64,000 bases of DNA from Saccharothrix luteola (GTDB taxonomy: Bacteria > Actinomycetota > Actinomycetes > Mycobacteriales > Pseudonocardiaceae): assembly GCF_020859565.1 (NCBI RefSeq), contig NZ_JAJHUO010000021.1:122608-186607 (forward strand). The letters are read 5' to 3'. How positions within the stretch are numbered: the stretch's first letter is position 1; each line of letters starts with the position of its first letter. Position numbers and translations under genes: made by a program. The notes beneath the pieces are model-generated. The model was not told where the DNA came from. It was given only the letters and a program-made list of their open reading frames with translations, and did no database searches. Positions 51,003 through 58,819 of the stretch are shown one piece after another.

Positions 51003-51087
51003 TGCGTGCGGCGCCGCGTCGATGCAACACCGGACCGCCCTGACGCGTCTTATCCAGTGATCGACTGATTACTGGGAGGACACGGAC

Positions 51088-51705
51088 ATGAGGATCGTCA
51101 ACACGGCCGTCGCCGTCGCACTGGCCGGTTCGGGCCTGCTCGCCGGCGGCGCCGTGGCACTGGCCCAGCCCGCGGGCGAGGCCGACGCGAGCGCCGCGCC
51201 GAAGTACAGCGCCACGGCCTGGCACAACGTCAACGTCCGCATCTGCCCGTCGACGGCGTGCCTGCCGGCGGCGGGCGGTCAGATCCTCGAAGGCACGACG
51301 GTGGGGGTCTACTGCTGGGTGCACGGCCAGAAGGTCACGGACTACGGCTACACCAACGACGTCTGGTTGAACGTCGGCCGGCAGGACGGCGGCACCCAGT
51401 GGTCCAGCGCCATCTACTTCGTCGGGGACGAGTTCGCCAACCTGCCCAAGGAAGCGCACTGCACCGACGCGCCCAAGCCCCCGACCACCACACCGGTCCC
51501 CACCACCACCAGGCCCGCTCCCACCACCACGGGCATCCCCACCACTCCGCCCTGGCCGACGGTGACCACCACGGTCCGGCCGACCGTGACCACGTCGCCC
51601 CAGCCGACGGTGACCACCACGGCGCGGCCCACCGTGACCACGTCGCCCCAGCCGACCGTCACCACCACGGCCCGGCCCACGGTCACCACCACGTCCGGCC
51701 GGTAA
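51088..51705 (+). CDS. Secreted SH3-like protein with Pro/Thr repeat tail
   Basis: A 205-residue protein with GGGAGGA and an ATG. A signal peptide (about residues 1-28, ...AVALAQPAGE) is followed by a globular part to about 125: HNVNVRICPSTACLPAAGGQ, TTVGVYCWVHGQKVTDYGYT, and four Cys, SH3b-like. A 75-residue tail of PTVTTT/PTTT repeats follows, typical of wall-spanning or glycosylated linkers. There is no LPXTG or lipobox. The DNA of the tail has a 48-base unit repeated (51586 to 51680). Probably an extracellular wall-associated protein. Confidence 0.82.
   Translation: MRIVNTAVAVALAGSGLLAGGAVALAQPAGEADASAAPKYSATAWHNVNVRICPSTACLPAAGGQILEGTTVGVYCWVHGQKVTDYGYTNDVWLNVGRQDGGTQWSSAIYFVGDEFANLPKEAHCTDAPKPPTTTPVPTTTRPAPTTTGIPTTPPWPTVTTTVRPTVTTSPQPTVTTTARPTVTTSPQPTVTTTARPTVTTTSGR
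51581..51690 (+). repeat. In-frame tandem repeats encoding the PT-rich tail
   Basis: A 48-base unit beginning ACCGTGACCACGTCGCCCCA occurs twice in a row, with partial units before and after. It encodes PTVTTSPQPTVTTTAR. Such arrays change length by slippage. Confidence 0.8.
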
Positions 51706-51721
51706 CCGGTCGGCGAGACGG

Positions 51722-51760
51722 GAACGGGCCCCTCGGACGTGGTGTCCGAGGGGCCCGTTC
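51722..51760. terminator. Strong terminator between convergent genes
   Basis: GAACGGGCCCCTCGGAC, a short loop, then GTCCGAGGGGCCCGTTC: a 17-bp perfect stem between the PT-rich protein gene and the convergent nuclease gene. Confidence 0.85.
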
Positions 51761-51773
51761 GCTGCCGCGGGAG

Positions 51774-54224
51774 CTATCCCCTGGGCAGGTGCTCCGCGAT
51801 GTCCTCCAGCAGGAACACCCACTGGTCGACGTGGGCGTTGCCGGTGCTCGGGCGCAGCTTCACGACCTGCGGGTCGTGGTCGCTGGCCTGGTCGGCGAAC
51901 TCCGCGTTGATGTGCACCACGTCGTAGCGGTACCGGGTGATGTTCGCGCTGATCAGGATGTGGTCGAGGGTCTGCGAGTTGCCCTCGAACACGTAGCTGT
52001 ACCGCTCGGCCGCGGGCAGGGTGTCCATCAGGGCCACCACGTCGCCCTCGCCGGTCAGCGTGCCGACCGCCGGGGAGAACTGGTAGTCGTTGATGTCACC
52101 CGCGAGGACCACGTTGGCGCCCTTGTCGACCGCCTTGACCTGGTCCACGAAACCGCGCAGCAGCGCGGCCTGCTGAGCGCGCTGCACCTCCGAGCCGCGC
52201 ACCGGCTCCTGGTAGCGGCCGTGCATGGCCTGGTCGCCGCCCTTGGAGTTGAAGTGGTTCGCGACCACGATCACCGTGCGACCGCGGAACTTGAACTCGC
52301 CGGCCAGCGGCTTGCGGCTGCTGTTCCACGCCGGTTCGGCGGGCGCGACGCGGCCCGGCGACACCGACAGCGCGGCGCGGCCGTGCTGCTTCACGACGGA
52401 CACCGGCGTGGTGGCGTCGCCGCCGGGACGGTCCACGAAGGACACCCGGGCCGGGTTGAACAGGAACGCCACCCGGATGTTGCCGCCCGGCTCGCCGCCG
52501 TCGGCCTTGTTCACCGGGTCGATCTGGCGCCACTGGTAGCGGGGGCCGCCCGCGGCCGCGATGGCGTCGGTGAACTTGGCGAACGTCGCGTCCGCCGCCA
52601 CCGTGCCGTCGTCGGTCGCGCCGTTGTTGTCCTGGATCTCCTCCAGCACCACGACGTCCGGGCTCTTCAGGTTGCCGACCACGGCCGCGGCGAGGCGGTC
52701 GAACTTGGCCTGGTCGTTGGTGGCGGCCAGGTTCTCCACGTTGTACGTGGCCACCGACAGCTCGGAGGCGCGCTGGGCGTTCGTGACCTCCGGCGTGATG
52801 CCGCCCGACACGTGCTCGCCGACGGTCTTGGTGGCCAGGGTGTAGCCGCCGAAGTTGGTGTACTCGACGTTGCCGACGGTCGCGCCGCGCCACACGTCGC
52901 CGACGTTGCTCGTCTGCGGCGCCGCGGCGCCCGGCTTGACCTTGATCCGGCCGCTGTTGGGCTGGTCGTAGCCGAGGTAGATCGTGCCGCCGCGGGCGGT
53001 CGGGTTCTGGGTCGGGTTGGTGGTGATCCACGTCTCGCCGAAGCTGTTCGTGGGTCCGACCACGCGGGCGTCGGCCACCTGGACGTACATGCCCTCGCGG
53101 GACTCGTAGTAGTCCTGGCCGTAGGTCGCCGGGTCGAGCGGGAGGGCCTCGATGCTGCCGCCGTTCGCGGTGGGCAGGTAGCCCGCCGGCGGGTTCAGGG
53201 TCTCCGGGGTCGGCAGGGCGTTGCCCTTGGACTTCACAGTGACCGTGGCGCCGGTGATCTCGGTGAGCGTCTGGTTGGAGTTGCTCGCCGCGTCACCGCC
53301 CGGCCGGTACTCGGCGACGGTGCCGGAGACCAGCACCTCGTCGCCGGGCTCGACGGTCGGGGCCAGGGCCGCGGTGTAGACGAACACGCCCTCGCTGGTG
53401 CGCGGGTCGGTGTCCGGCGCGGTGTCCTGGAGCCAGAAGCCGCGGTCGCCGGTGGCGCGCGTCGCGGTGACGACGCCGGGCACGCCGGTGACCTTCTGCC
53501 CCAGCAGCGGCGAGATGCGGGTCGTGCCCTGGATGTCGCGGACGCGCTTGTCGCCGGGCTCGGGCTCCGGGTCGGGGTCCGGGTTGCCGGGGCCCTGGCC
53601 CTTGGAGTTGACCGGGGTGGGCGCGCCGATGGTGAAGTCGGCGGCGTTGTTGTCGGTGTCGGTCAACGCGGGGCGGGCGGCCGAGGTGGCGTTGCCCGGG
53701 TTCGCGGTCGGCGTGGTCTCGCGGACCACGGTCGACGAGCCGTAGCCGACCAGGTCGCGCACGCGTGCGTCGGCGGCGCAGTCGGCGGCGGTCTTGCAGG
53801 TCAACGCGGAGGTCTCGGCGACCAGGGCGATCGTGCCGCCGGAGCCGCCCATGGCGATCGTGCCGGTGACGTCCGGTGCCGGCAGCTCCACCGTGCCGCC
53901 CGCGCCCTTGGACTGCGCGACCAGGAACCGCCCGCCCGCGGCGATCGAGCCGGTCAGCGGGGTGACCTGCCACTGGCTGGACGCGCTCGCGCTCGCCGGG
54001 AGGTACTGCACGCTCCAGCCGTCGACGGCGACCGGCGCGGCGCCCGCGTTGGCCAGCTCGACGAAGTCCTGGGTCAGCGTGGCACCGGAGTTGCCGCCAC
54101 CGCCGTAGACCTCGGCGATCAGGGCGTCCTGGCTCGGGGCCGCGTGGATCGGCGCGGCGAGGGCGAACGTCACGGCCGAGGCGGCGGTGACCGCCAGTCC
54201 GACGCGGAGCGGGATAGGTCTCAA
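51774..54224 (-). CDS. Large secreted ExeM/NucH-type endonuclease
   Basis: An 816-residue secreted protein. A TTG start with GGAGG upstream gives a signal peptide (AVTFALAAPIHAA, cleavage about residue 28). Order: lamin-tail-like domain (LIAEVYGGGGNSGATLTQDF, to about 190), Pro/Asp linker, OB-fold region (about 225-420; VPGVVTATRATGDRGFWLQD), then an endonuclease/exonuclease/phosphatase domain (about 480-790). The last carries ATYNVENL, LEEIQDNNG, VVANHFNSKGGDQA, LAGDINDY and ASDHDPQV, the metal and catalytic residues (E, H, D, N, D, H). It should degrade extracellular DNA. A LexA-type box lies 94 bases upstream. Confidence 0.93.
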   Translation of the reverse strand: MRPIPLRVGLAVTAASAVTFALAAPIHAAPSQDALIAEVYGGGGNSGATLTQDFVELANAGAAPVAVDGWSVQYLPASASASSQWQVTPLTGSIAAGGRFLVAQSKGAGGTVELPAPDVTGTIAMGGSGGTIALVAETSALTCKTAADCAADARVRDLVGYGSSTVVRETTPTANPGNATSAARPALTDTDNNAADFTIGAPTPVNSKGQGPGNPDPDPEPEPGDKRVRDIQGTTRISPLLGQKVTGVPGVVTATRATGDRGFWLQDTAPDTDPRTSEGVFVYTAALAPTVEPGDEVLVSGTVAEYRPGGDAASNSNQTLTEITGATVTVKSKGNALPTPETLNPPAGYLPTANGGSIEALPLDPATYGQDYYESREGMYVQVADARVVGPTNSFGETWITTNPTQNPTARGGTIYLGYDQPNSGRIKVKPGAAAPQTSNVGDVWRGATVGNVEYTNFGGYTLATKTVGEHVSGGITPEVTNAQRASELSVATYNVENLAATNDQAKFDRLAAAVVGNLKSPDVVVLEEIQDNNGATDDGTVAADATFAKFTDAIAAAGGPRYQWRQIDPVNKADGGEPGGNIRVAFLFNPARVSFVDRPGGDATTPVSVVKQHGRAALSVSPGRVAPAEPAWNSSRKPLAGEFKFRGRTVIVVANHFNSKGGDQAMHGRYQEPVRGSEVQRAQQAALLRGFVDQVKAVDKGANVVLAGDINDYQFSPAVGTLTGEGDVVALMDTLPAAERYSYVFEGNSQTLDHILISANITRYRYDVVHINAEFADQASDHDPQVVKLRPSTGNAHVDQWVFLLEDIAEHLPRG

Positions 54225-54317
54225 CGGGTCCTCCGGTAGTTGGCGGGTGGGCGCATCCTCCCCGTAACGAGTGAACGGCGGAAGACACCGTCACTAACGG
54301 TTGACCATTACCCGATC

Positions 54318-54333
54318 TCGAACGTGTGTTCGA
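54318..54333. promoter_or_regulatory. Perfect LexA (SOS) box of the mycobacterial type
   Basis: TCGAAC-GTGT-GTTCGA matches the actinobacterial SOS consensus TCGAAC-N4-GTTCGA in all twelve fixed positions. It lies 15 bases before the ATG of a 49-residue + strand ORF and 94 bases upstream of the - strand nuclease start. Confidence 0.85.
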
Positions 54334-54348
54334 ACGTAAGGTAGGGTC

Positions 54349-54498
54349 ATGGCCGTGCCTGCCCGGTGGCCCTCCCAGCGCCGGCGCGGACGCGACACGC
54401 ACAACAGGGGCGCCGGCCCGGACCTGACGAGGCCCGGATCGGCGCCCGTGCGCGTGGTCGGCCTGCCGTGCCGCCACCCTCGTCGCGGGCGGCACTAG
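54349..54498 (+). CDS. Tiny Arg-rich ORF directly behind the LexA box
   Basis: A 49-residue ORF, MAVPARWPSQRRRGRDTHNR followed by GAGPDLTRPGSAPVRVVGLP, ending CRHPRRGRH. It is strongly basic (about a quarter Arg) and has no known domain. A -10-like TAAGGT (54337-54342) sits seven bases before the ATG, so the mRNA could be leaderless. The SOS box upstream makes it a candidate damage-induced microprotein. It may also be a chance ORF in Arg-prone GC-rich DNA. It converges with the gene ending at 54495. Confidence 0.4.
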   Translation: MAVPARWPSQRRRGRDTHNRGAGPDLTRPGSAPVRVVGLPCRHPRRGRH

Positions 54499-55034
54499 TG
54501 GTCGACCGGGCCCGCGTACCGGTAGCGGTTCGGCTCGGTCGGGTGGGCCACCACCCGCACGACGTCCCCGACGCGCGGCACCGCGATCCGCGGCACGACG
54601 GCGACCACCTCGAACCCGCCCTCGATCTCGCCGCGCACCGCGAGTCGCACGACGGGGTGCAGGCGGATCGCGTTCCCGGTGTCGGTGATCCGGTCGATCC
54701 GCACCCGGATGCCGACCGTCGACCGGTAGAGCGGGTGCGTCATCGGGTCGTCGGGGTCGGCCCACGCGTGCCACTGCTCGAACCCCTCGGCCAGGTCCGA
54801 CCGCCCGACGTGCTCGACCCGCAGCCAACCCCGCTCGACCATCGACGTGCTGAACCTCGCGACAAGCGACGCGGGTGCGACCAGGCCGAGGGCGATGATC
54901 ACGTACACCATCGCCTCGCCGTACCACCGGTCGTCAGCGCTGCCCGTGATCCCGTTCCACAGGTAGTAGCCGACCGACGCCGACACCAGGACCACCCCAC
55001 CCCGGACCGACAGCACGCGCAGGAACCGCCTCAT
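54495..55034 (-). CDS. Membrane protein of unknown function
   Basis: A 179-residue protein. The ATG at 55034 has GGGAG upstream. Two hydrophobic helices (about 10-28 and 42-62; AMVYVIIALGLVAPASLVAR) precede a soluble region of about 115 residues. That region has an alternating beta-like pattern: RIDRITDTGNAIRLHPVVRL, AVRGEIEGGFEVVAVVPRIA, then VVRVVAHPTEPNRYRYAGPV. It resembles the DUF3592-type membrane-anchored beta domains loosely. No catalytic motif. Function unknown. Confidence 0.7.
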   Translation of the reverse strand: MRRFLRVLSVRGGVVLVSASVGYYLWNGITGSADDRWYGEAMVYVIIALGLVAPASLVARFSTSMVERGWLRVEHVGRSDLAEGFEQWHAWADPDDPMTHPLYRSTVGIRVRIDRITDTGNAIRLHPVVRLAVRGEIEGGFEVVAVVPRIAVPRVGDVVRVVAHPTEPNRYRYAGPVDH

Positions 55035-55143
55035 CGCCACTCCCTTCCGACGTGCCGGAAGGAAACCGCGGGCGCCCGCCCTACCGATCACAGGTCGACC
55101 GGACCGGGCGTTCGGAGAGGGCGGACCAGGGGGCCGTGAAACG

Positions 55144-55181
55144 TCAGAGCCCCGGTTGCCGTGATCGGCAACCGGGGCTCT
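55144..55181. terminator. Terminator hairpin flanking the left tRNA-Ser remnant
   Basis: CAGAGCCCCGGTTGCC, loop GTGATC (closing bases overlap), GGCAACCGGGGCTCTG. Its layout, with GAAACGTCAGAG just before, repeats at the right tRNA-Ser (63907-63950). That suggests it was the natural terminator of a - strand tRNA-Ser. Confidence 0.75.
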
Positions 55182-55187
55182 GAGCAG

Positions 55188-55265
55188 CGGTGGCGGTTTT
55201 TGAACCCACGGAGGCTTTCACCTCACACGCTTTCGAGGTCTGCGACCGACTGTCCGACCGTAACC
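55188..55265 (-). pseudogene. 3' half of a tRNA-Ser (CGA-like), disrupted; probable attachment-site copy
   Basis: On the - strand the text runs CTCGAAAGCGTGTGAGG, TGAAAGCCTCCGTGGGTTCA, AAAACCGCCACCG. This matches a tRNA-Ser from anticodon loop CTCGAAA (CGA) through a variable arm to the 3' end. The anticodon stem does not pair well and the 3' side of the T stem lacks bases, so it cannot be a working tRNA. No 5' half with a GGTGGCG acceptor precedes it. Such 3' tRNA fragments mark att sites of integrative elements. Confidence 0.65.
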
Positions 55266-55516
55266 GACAACGTACGTATCGGCTGCTCAAACGCCTACCG
55301 TCGACCCTTGCGGACGGCTGCGAATGACACCGAACAGGCGGGACTGAGACGACAACTGAGACGACAGGCGAGCTAGCCCAATCCCCTGCGATCCGACCTC
55401 AGCCGCCCTGGTCGGGACGGCAACGGCGTGCCGAGCGGGCACAGCGTCCCAAGCGTCCCAACCGAGGTCAACCATGGGACGCTTCGGAAGGGTGGGGCGC
55501 TCGGGCGGCGCAGCAG
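55266..55516. other. Left end region of the integrative element
   Basis: Between the tRNA fragment and the translocase gene lie two direct copies of ACTGAGACGAC (55343-55353 and 55355-55365), also found near the right end at 63898. No gene is seen. An ATG at 55474 in another frame opens a GC-rich shadow only. Confidence 0.5.
55343..55365. repeat. Tandem ACTGAGACGAC repeats (candidate integrase/Xis arm sites)
   Basis: Two copies one base apart. A third copy (ACTGAGACGA) at 63898-63907 lies near the other end of the element. Presence at both ends is the layout of arm-type binding sites. This is inferred. Confidence 0.45.
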
Positions 55517-57307
55517 ATGATCCGCGACGACGCCCGCGCCCGCTGGGCACGGCTGGCGGCCGTGGTGCGCCGTGCGGCGGTCACGGGCGCGGTCGTCGGG
55601 CCGGTCGCGGCGGTGCTGATCACCGTGAACGCGCTGCTGGAACGCCACGAGATGTGGACGTGGCTGGCCGAGGTCTACGGCGTGCTGGACGTCATCGGCA
55701 CGGTCCTGCGCTGGCTGCTCACGGTGCTCGTGGTGGCGTTCCCGGTGGGTGTGCTGGTGGCGTCGGTGTTCGAGGGACGCGACAAGACCCCCGGCGCCGG
55801 TTTCCTCGTCCGCCCGGACCCCGACGACGCAGACTCGTGGATCGATGAGCGCATGATCACCGCCGCGCTCGCGCACCTCGGGATCGGGCCGTTGGGCAAG
55901 TTCTTCAAGGAGGGCGGTCAGCTCACCTACACCGTTCCGGCCCGTGTGGACGGTGACGGCACCTACGCGCAGATCAAGCTCCCGATGGGTGTCACCGCCG
56001 ACATGGTCGCGGCGCAGCGCGGGAAGCTCGCCGCGAACCTCGGCAGGTCGTCGTTGGAGACCTGGCCGACCAAGGGCGACGAAGACGGCGTGCTGGACCT
56101 GTGGGTCGCGGACAAGGGCAAGCTCGCCGGTGGTGCGGGTGAGTGGCCGTTGCTGGCGGATGGGTCGTTGGACCTGTTCGAGGGTGTCCCGTTCGGACTG
56201 ACGCAGCGCGGTGTGGTCATCAACGCCCCGCTGTTCGAGTCGAACTGGCTGATCGGCGGGCGGCCCGGTCAGGGCAAGTCGGCGGCGATGCGCACGCTGC
56301 TGCTGGGTGCGGCACTGGACATCACGGCGGAGTTGCAGGTGTTCGTGATGGGCGAGTCGCCGGACTTCGAGCCGTTCCGACCCCGCCTGTCCCGCTACGC
56401 CATGGGCATGGACGACACCGTGGCCGAGCAGGCGTTGCAGGCCCTGCGGGACGCGTTGGCGGAGATGGAGCGTCGCGGGAAGGTGCTGGGTGAGCAGCCC
56501 GGAAAGCCTCCCAAGACCTCCCGCAAGCTCGCGGACAAGCCCGGGCTCGGGCTGCACCTGCTCGTGCTGGCCATTGACGAGGTGCACGAACTGTTCCAGC
56601 ACAAGACCTACGGCGCGGAGGCCGCAGACCTGGCCGTGCGGTTGATCTAGCGCGGCCGCAAGTACGGGATCGTGCTGGTGCTGGCCACCCAGTCGCCCAC
56701 CAAGGAGTCCATCCCACGTGAGGTGACCCGCAACATCTCGTGCGGTGTAGCGTTCGCGGTGGCCGACCACGTGGCCAACGACGGTCTGCTGGGTGCGGGC
56801 AAGTACAAGGCCGGCATCCGCGCCACCGACCTGCGGATGAAGACCGACCGGGGAACCTGCGTCGCCGTCGGTGTCACTGACAACGTCTTCGAGCTGGTCA
56901 GGACGTTCTACGTGCCGTTCGAGGACGGCCGCGACGAAGTCGCCCCGGTCATCGCCCGCGCCATGACCCTGATCGAAGAGTCGGGCCGCACCGTCACCGA
57001 CCGCACCACCGACACCGCGCCCGAGGTCGTCGACCACCTGGCCGACCTGGCCACTGTGATGGGCGAGGACAAGCGTGTCCGCACCGCCGTGCTGTTGCGG
57101 CGGCTGATCGAGCACAACCACGGCGAGTATGGCGACTGGACGTTCCAGGACCTCAAGGCCGCCTTGGACGACGCCGGAGTGCCCGTACGCAAGTCCGACG
57201 GCAATAGCGTCGTCCGCGCCGAGGACGTCACCACGGCCATCACCGAACGTGACGAACCGGCGGAGTTCGACGACATGGCCGACCCCGCCGCAACGGCAGG
57301 GATCTAG
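55517..57307 (+). pseudogene. FtsK/TraB-like DNA translocase interrupted by an amber codon
   Basis: Two in-frame parts. Part 1 (55517-56650) has two N-terminal membrane helices, Walker A GGRPGQGKSAAM (about residue 247) and Walker B LLVLAIDEVHEL. It stops at TAG (56648-56650) after AADLAVRLI. Part 2 continues in the same frame: RGRKYGIVLVLATQSPTKES, IPREVTRNISCGVAFAVADH, then a C-terminal winged-helix end (WTFQDLKAALDDAGVPVRKS). Together about 596 codons, the normal length of AICE conjugative translocases that move double-stranded DNA between mycelia. The stop replaces a residue usually Arg/Lys/Gln. Unless suppressed or a base error, the protein is truncated before its second half. Confidence 0.88.
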
Positions 57308-57326
57308 CCAGGGGACCGGCAGGGAG

Positions 57327-57357
57327 GCAGGGAAGTTTCCCTCCCCGCTTCCCTGCC
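57327..57357 (+). terminator. Hairpin after the translocase gene
   Basis: GGCAGGGAAG ... CTTCCCTGCC stem with a 12-base loop, about 20 bases after the translocase stop. The following 200 bases to 57560 show no gene. Confidence 0.55.
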
Positions 57358-57560
57358 CCCTCTTCCCAGACCTGACCAGCACAGACCACCTGCTAGGGAA
57401 GATCAACCGCGCGTTCCGCTGACCAGCGCGAACAGCCCGGAACGAGGGTCTTCGACCCGCTCATCCCCTTTCCTCCCTGGCGCAGCGCGGCACCCAGCAC
57501 GGGTGACCGTGCCGACCTCCCACACCCACAGACAGTCACAGAGAGTCACCGGGAGATGAC

Positions 57561-57734
57561 GTGTCCGACGACGACCTGATCCACCTCGAAGTCCGCCGTT
57601 CCTGGTGGGACGGCCACGCCGTCACCGCCTGCGGGCTCCGAGTCGACCGACCCGAAGGCTTCTGGACGTGGTTCACCGACCTCAAGTGGTGCCCCGTCTG
57701 CAAGACCGCTGACAAGGCACGCAAGCGGAAGTGA
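57561..57734 (+). CDS. Small CxxC protein of the element
   Basis: A 57-residue protein from a GTG with GGGAG upstream: VSDDDLIHLEVRRSWWDGHA, then TACGLRV, then WTWFTDLKWCPVCKTADKAR. Cys in TACG, a CPVC pair and nearby His residues could bind one zinc ion. Its stop overlaps a GTG in the next frame. Similar tiny zinc-ribbon-like proteins lie between translocase and prim-pol genes in actinomycete elements. Function unknown. Confidence 0.7.
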   Translation: MSDDDLIHLEVRRSWWDGHAVTACGLRVDRPEGFWTWFTDLKWCPVCKTADKARKRK

Positions 57735-57820
57735 CCACCGCGCAACGACTTAGGTGCCGCGCCGACGTGACCACACCGCACGGCGCGGCACCGACCCCCA
57801 ACCACCCACAGGAGACAGTG

Positions 57821-58819
57821 ATGGCCTTCCAGGACCAACTGTTGCGCCACGCCCTCGCCGCCGCCGCGATGGGGTTCCACGTCTTCCCGCTCCGTCCCGG
57901 AACCAAGATCCCCGCTCTGCACGGCGTGAAGTCCTGCCCCCGCAACGGTGTCTGCTCCGAAGGTCACGTCGGCTGGGAGCAGCGTGCCACCACCGACCCC
58001 GCCGTCATCGAACGCTGCTGGTCTACCGGGACGTTCAACGTCGGCATCGCCACCGGCCCGTCCGAGCTGCTCGTGGTCGATCTCGACACCCCGAAGTCGC
58101 CCGCCGTGCAGGACAAGGACGGCTGTAGTCGCAGGGAAATCGAGTGGGGCCGCGACGTGCTCACCGACCTCTGCGTCCGTGGTGGGCACTCGCTGTCCGA
58201 GTTGTTCGACACCCGTTCCGTCGCCACCCCGCGTGGCGGTGAACACCTCTACTACCGGGCACCGTCCGGCGCGCAGCTGCGCAACACCCAGGACGGTCTC
58301 GGACCGCTGATCGACACCCGCGCGGCCGGTGGCTACGTCGTCGCGCCCGGATCGATCACCCCGGACGGCGCTTACACGGTCACCGACGACCGGTCACCCG
58401 CCGATCCGCCGGGGTGGGTTGTCCGGGCACTCGCTCCCAAGCCGCGTACGGCCGTCTCAGCGCCCGTTGTACGGCGTTCTGAGCGGTTGCCCGCCTACGT
58501 GGACGCGGCGATCAGGGGCGAGTGCGACAGAGTCGCAGCAGCCCAACAGGGCGAGCACGGCAAGACCTTGTTCATCGCAGCCGTCGCGTTGGGCCGCCAC
58601 GTCGGGGAGGGCAATCTCACTGCGACTACAGCAGAACACCACCTGCGCACTGCAGCGGCGCACATGATCAGCGACAAGTGCGACTGCACCGAAGCCAGGA
58701 TCACCCGCACCATCAGCGACGGCCTCCGCGCCGGAGCCAGCACCCCACGACCTCACCGCCCCGGCAACCCCACCCCACCCGCCACGGATCGGACGTTCGG
58801 GACGCGGGGTGCGGCATGA
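57821..58819 (+). CDS. Bifunctional DNA primase/polymerase (prim-pol domain)
   Basis: A 332-residue protein. The ATG at 57821 with AGGAG upstream is chosen over a GTG at 57731. The prim-pol fold is shown by the start HALAAAAMGFHVFPLRPGTK, WSTGTFNVGIATGPSELLVV followed by DLD (metal-binding DxD), TPRGGEHLYYRAPSGA, and DTRAAGGYVVAPGS (conserved His/Gly-rich sites). The C-terminal 110 residues are helical (PriCT-like). Such proteins replicate the excised circle of AICEs, with DUF3631 as helicase-like partner. The stop overlaps the next ATG by four bases. Confidence 0.92.
   Translation: MAFQDQLLRHALAAAAMGFHVFPLRPGTKIPALHGVKSCPRNGVCSEGHVGWEQRATTDPAVIERCWSTGTFNVGIATGPSELLVVDLDTPKSPAVQDKDGCSRREIEWGRDVLTDLCVRGGHSLSELFDTRSVATPRGGEHLYYRAPSGAQLRNTQDGLGPLIDTRAAGGYVVAPGSITPDGAYTVTDDRSPADPPGWVVRALAPKPRTAVSAPVVRRSERLPAYVDAAIRGECDRVAAAQQGEHGKTLFIAAVALGRHVGEGNLTATTAEHHLRTAAAHMISDKCDCTEARITRTISDGLRAGASTPRPHRPGNPTPPATDRTFGTRGAA

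Noticed and set aside
55188..55275. Functional tRNA-Ser(CGA) on the - strand
   Set aside because: T stem lacks bases, anticodon stem does not pair, and no 5' half is present.
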